From positions 1 through 40,920 of the forward strand of contig CACVAZ010000033.1 of the NCBI GenBank assembly GCA_902727995.1: a stretch of DNA of 40,920 nucleotides. Reading direction: 5' to 3'. The notes below the pieces were generated by a model. That model was not told where the DNA came from. It did not search any database and saw only the letters and a list, made by a program, of their open reading frames with translations. Made by a program: the position numbers and the translations under genes. Origin of the DNA: an uncultured Sulfurovum sp. Its GTDB lineage: Bacteria; Campylobacterota; Campylobacteria; Campylobacterales; Sulfurovaceae. The first letter of the stretch is position 1; the number at the start of each line of letters is the position of its first letter. Positions 35,701-40,920 of the stretch are shown here, piece after piece.

Positions 35701-35828
35701 TACCGAGAAGTGTTGAATATGATGGGCTTTATGATGAACTTAGAGCGATGCATGAGCAGTTGAAGCCTGAGATTAATAAAGCGTATGGCAGTCCACTTGA
35801 TGATGTAAGTCCAGATGATGTTTTTTAA
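32769..35828 (+). CDS. Large putative internal/ejection virion protein
   Basis: 1019 aa; glycine-zipper-like AMVGAKKGFDATKVGGTKGKIVGSLVGGALGAGLGNIGD; long helical remainder; podovirus-like context. Confidence 0.6.
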   Translation: MFENLNDNELDALLKYKSDGKIDDETLNGLSDAALDAMLSLKKKKSSVPTTLAADNIDHSIVPDVNDNTPPKEKSLWEKVKKTATKLGEEILQPLAIGAENIATVISPVDVDLTDAPTLKDDINKVFTPEDDVTFDTYQKIGMLSKTASGLNSIGIGEAKKEDVETYNNNLTHLLVDKMGYKDVLFDDDNGKYYVETADGKQVQLNKDWVKTMSADIFADKAEIIGAMVGAKKGFDATKVGGTKGKIVGSLVGGALGAGLGNIGDQFMSAIETGEKLTMAQRLREVNKAAALDVAGGVVAGTVISVGGKALSLPADVSKKVYNHIINGNIDGAKKILKSDFGVDDAYIDDALAQMNAAQKEAYGKERNIIDDAVTTAKSGDLKGALTQVSDGALDTLGNAQAKEEMLATAMSHPQGAGVIKDALAGNVKGALELEKSIDGRAKQVLNSVDGITGTKAKEAVGNYEQRVQKQYSDMRNTFNDAFKETDYRFELDDLGLEKVLGDLEQRVADPFAKERFNGMSKAVENIIEKSNDGLGVEKNIDALLDVRQMMNKFYRKNKTAFELKPDKDAFRALIKGIDNEVENAMSNNLTPEISKELLGYFDDARGAYKEMYDVQDSGIYKALMGNDKSSDDRLKGLLNHAKDDGKELQALLKNLGSEERTQMEETLVSAVLDKFTKGSNSELQVIDYAKAIDEFTALKPFVENDGAKRSMDLVEDIYKKYRHDYDLSKSVKSVSEMVNAGGIGSSVQGRLEVATTSKVFRYVMTLIPFGETPKRLALQRHIGSALKKSRTPVDLAKRLSADNTIDMKSRTHLKELIKVHNQVLKADNVAKQEQAAKEFDEIQERIAKEQELKAREVVDFVVPDITELRAVQKLHGDDTTATLARTIRTLQEGKGTTADIERYLKAKEKVANRLPKQLEKEQINLFPAKYRNVGTKEIDELKSLRDYLMSHNDLKFGNEIQPQKFKALLFDLERNGVPRSVEYDGLYDELRAMHEQLKPEINKAYGSPLDDVSPDDVF

Positions 35829-35887
35829 GATGATGAGTTAGTAGTGTTACTTGGTACCTAAGAAAAGACAAATTAAAGGAACATATT

Positions 35888-36196
35888 ATGAATGAAAAAA
35901 AAACAGAAGAAAAATTACAAGAATTAGGTTTAAATGCTCCAAGATTAAACCCTGAACATATAGATAATATTATCATTGATGAGTATTATCATATTGTTCC
36001 AAACACAACATTAACCCTCTGCGTCTTAACACTTAGAAATGGTTTTACCGTTTCAGGAGAATCAGCTGCTGCTTCTCCTGAAAATTTTAATGAAAAAATC
36101 GGTAGAGAAATTTCTAAAGAAAATGCTAGAAACAAAATTTGGGCATTAGAAGGTTACTTACTCAAGCAAAAGTTATATATTAGTAATTTAGGATAA
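35888..36196 (+). CDS. Phage protein, N4 gp49/Sf6 gp66-like
   Basis: IIIDEYYHIVPNTTLTLCVLTLRNGFTVSGESAAASPENFNEKIGREISKENARNKIWALEGYLLKQKL. Confidence 0.82.
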   Translation: MNEKKTEEKLQELGLNAPRLNPEHIDNIIIDEYYHIVPNTTLTLCVLTLRNGFTVSGESAAASPENFNEKIGREISKENARNKIWALEGYLLKQKLYISNLG

Positions 36197-36199
36197 ACA

Positions 36200-37894
36200 A
36201 TGAACCAAGTAACACTACTAACTTATCTAAAAAAAATATTCGATGAATCTCTAAGACTCTCGGAAGGGTCACGTCGTGAGGCACGTAGAGCTTATGAGTA
36301 TTTAGAGGGTAATCAGTTACCTCATGATGTTAAAGCTGTTTTGGCAGAACGTGGACAACCTGAACGATGGGAAAATATCTTTTCGGAGATGGACAGCTCC
36401 ATAGAGGGTATGAAGCTGATGACAAAACAAGAGATAAATGTTCATCCTCGTAATGCCGATGATGCAGAACGTGCGAGTATTATCACAAAGCTTTTGCGAA
36501 CAGCTTTGGATTCTACTGAGTGGTGGGCAAACAAAAACCGTGCTGATATGGATTTACGCCTTGCTGGTTTTTGTGCCATGGAATCTACTGTTTCACCTCT
36601 AAACGAGTACGATGCCAAGGGTAAACAGCTTTATGAGTTAAATCATACTCATTTACCAGCTCTTGAATGTTTTATAGATATGTATGCACGAAAACCTGAT
36701 ATGTCTGACATGCGTTATTTTCATCATTCACGTTTGGTATTTAAAGATCATTTAGTTCAGTTGTTTGGTAGAGAAGCCGAAAAACTCTCTGCTGACAAGT
36801 CTGACATGAGTAGAGTTACACGTACCTGGTATAAAGATGCAACAGGTCAAAGACGTATTGCTATTTGGGCTGACAATGCATTACTAGAAGATAAACCCAT
36901 GCCCTACTCTAAGTTAGAGCGTTTTAATGTTGCTGTACGTAAACTAAAATACACACAACAAAAAGAGTACTTTGGTATGTACAGAGATATCTTTCCGTTT
37001 CAAGACCAAATAAATAACATTATGCTCCGTCTCATTAATATGTTGGGTTCTACCAAGATGTTAGTAGAAGCCTCGGCTGTTGATGACATAGACCGTTTTC
37101 AAAGTGAGTACTCTTTAGACAACTCTGTTACGAAAGTAAACGATGGAACTCTAAAAGAAGGAAGACTAAAAGAGATAAGTACCCGTAATGACATAGCCCA
37201 ACTGATGCAACTGGTTCAAAATGAAAGAGCAAAGGCTTTTAAGGTCATGGGGGTAAATCCTGAATTAATGGGTAGCTCAACAACCCGTCAAAGTGGTGTG
37301 GCATTAGAAATAAAACAAAATGCTGGTTTAATCGGTCTACAAAAGTTCATGACTGTTTCAACCGAAGCAGACAGAGACACAGCAGAAATAAGTACTAAAG
37401 AAATAGAAGAGTACTTTACAGCTGAACAAGTCTTTAGCATTACAGACATCGATGGTAAAAGAGAAAATTTTGTGATTAATGATTATGAGAGAGATACACA
37501 AGGCAGGATGATTTATATAAAAGGTCAAGCTAAACAAAAAAATATCTTGTCTACGAATCGTTATGATTTTGTGCTGGAGTCTGTACCGTTTAACCGTGGT
37601 GGAGCAAACGAAAAAATGAAAAGTTGGGCAGAGGTAATGAAGATACTTGACCCTACAGTGGCACAAGCTCTTGTGCCTTCTATGCTTAGAGATGTAGATT
37701 CGCATCAAGCCAAAGAGGCTCAAAGGGTCATGGATGAGTTAGCAAATAAAGCAAGTGAAACACCAACAGAGCCAAGTCAAGTTGAACAACTACAGCTTCA
37801 AGATATGATGCTGGAGCTACAAAAGAAACAGGCTCAGATAGAAGAGATGATGAGTAAGGCGAATTTGAATAATGCTAAGGCTGAAATAGCTTAG
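36200..37894 (+). CDS. Portal protein (P22/N4-type podoviral)
   Basis: KKIFDESLRLSEGSRREARRAYEYLEGNQLP...; FPFQDQINNIMLRLINMLGSTKMLVEASAV; GVNPELMGSSTTRQSGVALEIKQNAGL. Confidence 0.85.
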   Translation: MNQVTLLTYLKKIFDESLRLSEGSRREARRAYEYLEGNQLPHDVKAVLAERGQPERWENIFSEMDSSIEGMKLMTKQEINVHPRNADDAERASIITKLLRTALDSTEWWANKNRADMDLRLAGFCAMESTVSPLNEYDAKGKQLYELNHTHLPALECFIDMYARKPDMSDMRYFHHSRLVFKDHLVQLFGREAEKLSADKSDMSRVTRTWYKDATGQRRIAIWADNALLEDKPMPYSKLERFNVAVRKLKYTQQKEYFGMYRDIFPFQDQINNIMLRLINMLGSTKMLVEASAVDDIDRFQSEYSLDNSVTKVNDGTLKEGRLKEISTRNDIAQLMQLVQNERAKAFKVMGVNPELMGSSTTRQSGVALEIKQNAGLIGLQKFMTVSTEADRDTAEISTKEIEEYFTAEQVFSITDIDGKRENFVINDYERDTQGRMIYIKGQAKQKNILSTNRYDFVLESVPFNRGGANEKMKSWAEVMKILDPTVAQALVPSMLRDVDSHQAKEAQRVMDELANKASETPTEPSQVEQLQLQDMMLELQKKQAQIEEMMSKANLNNAKAEIA

Positions 37895-37898
37895 CATT
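37871..37898. terminator. Hairpin between convergent genes
   Basis: AATGCTAAG (37871-37879) / CTTAGCATT (37890-37898), at the portal gene end. Confidence 0.5.
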
Positions 37899-38227
37899 TA
37901 ATTCTCCCAATAATGTTTATATTTTTTACAAGTATTAAAACTACAACCACTTGCTAGTGAAACACTATAGGTGGTTATCTCTTTCTTTTCTAATCTTAAA
38001 AGATTTACTGCATTTTCTATTTTGTTCTTAGCTTTTGCAGTTCTTGTTTTTGTTGCTTTTTTGGCAGCATGTTTTTGTTTTTCACTTGAATGTTTATGCT
38101 TCTCGTTTATAATTTGTTTCAATAGAGTATATGCAACAGTTTTTTCATTTTCAATATCACTATTCATAGAGTTCTCTAAAATTGCTTGTAAAACACTTGC
38201 TTGTTTTTCTGTAATTGTTATTCTCAT
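37898..38227 (-). CDS. Small basic putative DNA-binding protein
   Basis: 109 aa; KKATKTRTAKAKNKIENAVNLLRLEKKEITTYSVSLASGCSFNTCKKY, HTH-like C-terminus. Confidence 0.55.
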   Translation of the reverse strand: MRITITEKQASVLQAILENSMNSDIENEKTVAYTLLKQIINEKHKHSSEKQKHAAKKATKTRTAKAKNKIENAVNLLRLEKKEITTYSVSLASGCSFNTCKKYKHYWEN

Positions 38228-38281
38228 GATATATACTTCATTTCTGTTTCATGGAGTGAAGTAATTATTAAAACTCTCATC

Positions 38282-39871
38282 TTAACTAACCTCTTTCAAT
38301 TTATTATTTATAGAAACTATCTCAGAAAAATCATTAGTACTTTTTTTTAAATCTAAAAGAAACTTTTTCTGTTTTTGCTTTACCAATGCTGTGAACTGTT
38401 CTTTGCTTAACTGCATAATATCATCTCTTAGTAAAAGTGAGGACATCATATTTTGGGTTACTTTGTGAGAAACAATACTTTGATAAAGTTCCTGATTAAA
38501 CCAAGCTTTAATATCACATACACTGGTACACCATTGAATCCAGTTTGGCATGTGATACATGGTGAGCAATAAAGCATCTTCTGAAGTTGACTTTTGCATA
38601 ACATTGTTTTGAATAACTTGTTTTGATTTTTGAAAATTAAGTTCTTGCTCGTTGATTCCTAAAAGTTCAGCTACATAGGGTTTATAGTCACTTGCAACAA
38701 TAGGATTTAACTCTCTTAAATAGTCTAAACACTCTTTTAATGCATTTACTTTGTCATAAGGGTTAGTACTTGTTACAAGATTGTATTTGTTTCTGATACT
38801 AATCAATACAAAGTTTATGATAGGGGTTGCATTTTCTATCTGATTTTTGTACTGGTCCACTTGATTTTTACTCATCATTTCTGCTGGGTCTGTTCCTTCT
38901 GAAAACAATACTACCCCACCATCAAATTCATGGATGCTAAGTAAAACGGCTGCTTTAAGTGCTGCTGTTTTTCCTGCATTGTCTCCGTCATAGGCTATGA
39001 TGATTTTTGCACCTGTTTTCTTAAGTATCGGTAGATGTTTTTCAGTTAATGCCGTTCCTTGCGTTGCTATGGTACTTTTAATGCCATTTTGATGAGTAAG
39101 TATGACATCTAGTTGCCCTTCATGTAAAATGGCTTGTTTTGTAGCATAGATGGCTTCTTTGGCTTTGTCAAATCCAAAAAGTATAGAAGACTTGTCAAAC
39201 AACTTAGTGTCTGGACTGTTGAGGTATTTTGCTACTTTAGACTCTTCTTTAAGTGTACGACCAGCAAAACCTATGGTATGTCCTGTATGACTCTGTATAG
39301 GAAACATAATACGTTCAGAGAAACGTGCATAAGTTCTATTTTCAGACGTAGCCATAATACCAAGCTCTTGTGCTATTGGCAGTGGTAACATATTTTGTTC
39401 TAAAAACTTTTGTGTATTTGGATTTCTTGGGGCATAACCAATCTTCCACTCCCTAATGCTCTCTTCTGTTAACCCTCTGCCGTACAAATAGTTTCGATGT
39501 TCATCATTAAGACTACGAGCATAAAATTCACTTACTAGTTCCATGACTCTTTTGTACTCTTGATGATTTTGACCACCAGCTTCGTACTCTAAAGAGACAT
39601 TTATCATGTCCCCAATCTTTTCTAAGGCTTCTGGATAGCTTAACTTTTCATACTCTCGTACAAACTCAATAGTATCACCACCAATTTGGCAGCCAAAGCA
39701 ATGAAAGATTTGTTTTGCTGGAGAAATAACTAAACTCGCTGTTTTCTCTCCATGAAAAGGACAACATGCTTTAAAGTTTGCCCCTGACTTTTTTAACTCT
39801 ATGTAGTTACTTACAATGTCTACGATGTCCATGTTAGTTTTTATGGTTTGAATTGATTTTTGGGTTATCAT
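38282..39871 (-). CDS. DnaG-type primase
   Basis: CHC2 zinc finger CCPFHGEKTASLVISPAKQIFHCFGCQIGGDTIEFV; TOPRIM AKIIIAYDGDNAGKTAALKAAVLL; AGRTL motif. Confidence 0.93.
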   Translation of the reverse strand: MITQKSIQTIKTNMDIVDIVSNYIELKKSGANFKACCPFHGEKTASLVISPAKQIFHCFGCQIGGDTIEFVREYEKLSYPEALEKIGDMINVSLEYEAGGQNHQEYKRVMELVSEFYARSLNDEHRNYLYGRGLTEESIREWKIGYAPRNPNTQKFLEQNMLPLPIAQELGIMATSENRTYARFSERIMFPIQSHTGHTIGFAGRTLKEESKVAKYLNSPDTKLFDKSSILFGFDKAKEAIYATKQAILHEGQLDVILTHQNGIKSTIATQGTALTEKHLPILKKTGAKIIIAYDGDNAGKTAALKAAVLLSIHEFDGGVVLFSEGTDPAEMMSKNQVDQYKNQIENATPIINFVLISIRNKYNLVTSTNPYDKVNALKECLDYLRELNPIVASDYKPYVAELLGINEQELNFQKSKQVIQNNVMQKSTSEDALLLTMYHMPNWIQWCTSVCDIKAWFNQELYQSIVSHKVTQNMMSSLLLRDDIMQLSKEQFTALVKQKQKKFLLDLKKSTNDFSEIVSINNKLKEVS

Positions 39872-39874
39872 CTG

Positions 39875-40291
39875 CTATACACCTTCACTTTCAATCTGCT
39901 CTAATCCCTCAAGCTTTTTGAATTGTCTTAAAAATGTTTTTTCATTTTTAAAAGTTGGTAAAAAAGTAGAGTAAGTTTTAGAAAAGTCATAACGTTTTGC
40001 AACCTCTCTTTTACCCCATATTTTAGTAAGTGTATCTACCTCTTTTTTCTTATAAACCTTACGTTTCATTTCATACCAAACTTTAGTAATAATTGGGAAA
40101 TTATCGGGATTCCATTCATATTTTATATAACCATCAATATAAATAGAAAAAGTAGACTTTGTAGCTGAAATCCTACCTTTTTGAACATCTATGGTATGAC
40201 CATCTAATTTAAAGTGTACAGAAAACCAAGGATGATAAATATCCTCTTCTATTTGTTTCCAATCGATATTGGTTGTTTTTTTGGAGATCAT
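39875..40291 (-). CDS. Hypothetical protein
   Basis: 138 aa, co-directional with and 3 bp from the primase gene. Confidence 0.6.
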   Translation of the reverse strand: MISKKTTNIDWKQIEEDIYHPWFSVHFKLDGHTIDVQKGRISATKSTFSIYIDGYIKYEWNPDNFPIITKVWYEMKRKVYKKKEVDTLTKIWGKREVAKRYDFSKTYSTFLPTFKNEKTFLRQFKKLEGLEQIESEGV

Positions 40292-40500
40292 GATAGTTTC
40301 CAGTAATTTTTGTAAGCTTTCACAAATTCATCATAATTAAAAGAAGCTTGACCTTCAGAAGCTTGAGCGTTTGCTTTAGCTTCTCCAAACATAAATAAAT
40401 GCTTTACATACTTAATACTGTTTTTTTTAATCTTGTTTTTTTTCAAAACTTCGAGAAACTCTTGAATTTGCCACTCGGCAATGGTTGATCTAATTTGCAT
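40288..40500 (-). CDS. Hypothetical small protein
   Basis: 70 aa; ATGA overlap with 39875-40291. Confidence 0.6.
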   Translation of the reverse strand: MQIRSTIAEWQIQEFLEVLKKNKIKKNSIKYVKHLFMFGEAKANAQASEGQASFNYDEFVKAYKNYWKLS

Positions 40501-40623
40501 AATATTTCCTTGTGTTCATATTTTCAGAATTTTTAATTCTTAAGAAAATTTAGAAATAAACAATAATCCTTCTAAATTCACTTAAAAATTAAGTGATAGA
40601 AGTGATTAGGGAGGGCTAGTTGT

Positions 40624-40642
40624 CTCGGCAAAAACTCGGCAA
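40624..40642. promoter_or_regulatory. Putative integrase arm-type site (right)
   Basis: CTCGGCAAAAACTCGGCAA, 11-bp period, about 150 bp inside the right att core. Confidence 0.45.
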
Positions 40643-40793
40643 TAAAAGTATGCAAAAAGGGCTTTTTTGAAGAAAAGACTAAAATTAAGTGCAAGACCAA
40701 TGCACCCTAATTTAATTAAAATTGTTGAAAAAATGTTTTGAGTAGAGACCGAAGTATAAGTATTTTGGTATGTTTGAGTAGTATTTGAGAGTG

Positions 40794-40841
40794 TGGTGAT
40801 CACGATTGGACTTGAACCAACGACTTCTTCCATGTCAAGGA
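40794..40841. repeat. Right attachment site within the tRNA-Val gene
   Basis: 48 bp identical to 929-976. Confidence 0.93.
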
Positions 40842-40868
40842 AGTACTCTACCACTGAGTTACGCGATC
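40794..40868 (-). tRNA. tRNA-Val(GAC)
   Basis: Reverse complement GATCGCGTAACTCAGTGGTAGAGTACTTCCTTGACATGGAAGAAGTCGTTGGTTCAAGTCCAATCGTGATCACCA folds as a cloverleaf; anticodon stem CTTCC/GGAAG, loop TTGACAT, encoded CCA. Confidence 0.93.
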
Positions 40869-40920
40869 AAAAGTAAATAAGAGTGAAAGTATAGGTTATT
40901 TCACTTAAACTAAAGTTATT

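Noticed and set aside
40606-40854. ORF 40606-40854 (-)
   Set aside because: It overlaps the tRNA-Val gene and att site; a typical tRNA-derived false ORF.

Overview
The window is almost entirely one integrated, AT-rich, tailed-phage prophage that looks podovirus-like. It is bounded by a perfect 48-bp direct repeat (929-976 and 40794-40841). The repeat is the 3' part of a tRNA-Val(GAC) gene, and the intact tRNA copy lies at the right end (40794-40868, - strand). Left of the prophage is a frameshifted ISAs1-type transposase remnant.

Inside the prophage:
- Integrase, a small putative excisionase and a CI-like repressor with a perfect 17-bp-arm operator.
- A long leftward early/accessory block of small, membrane and regulatory genes. 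It includes a Rha-family regulator and a truncated integrase paralogue that has lost its catalytic residues.
- A rightward replication module (initiator-like protein with internal iterons, DnaB-like helicase).
- Late genes: TerL, TerS-like, scaffold-like, N4-gp56/DUF4043-like capsid, fibres, PLA2-like protein, holin, GH108 endolysin, repeat proteins, a 1019-aa putative internal virion protein, N4 gp49/Sf6 gp66-like protein and portal.
- A leftward module with a DnaG-type primase at the right end.

Most noteworthy:
(1) The catalytically degraded integrase paralogue, between an HTH gene and Rha.
(2) Three copies of an 11-bp-period CTCGGCAAA pair, one near each att site and a third about 11 kb inside.
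(3) Iterons plus an AT-rich stretch inside the replication gene.
(4) A double palindrome upstream of an unknown three-gene membrane/coiled-coil cassette.
(5) Two copies of an approximately 48-bp late leader element, and a perfect 21-bp inverted repeat in the late operon.

Host assignment (possibly Campylobacterota) is only an impression. No database search was run.
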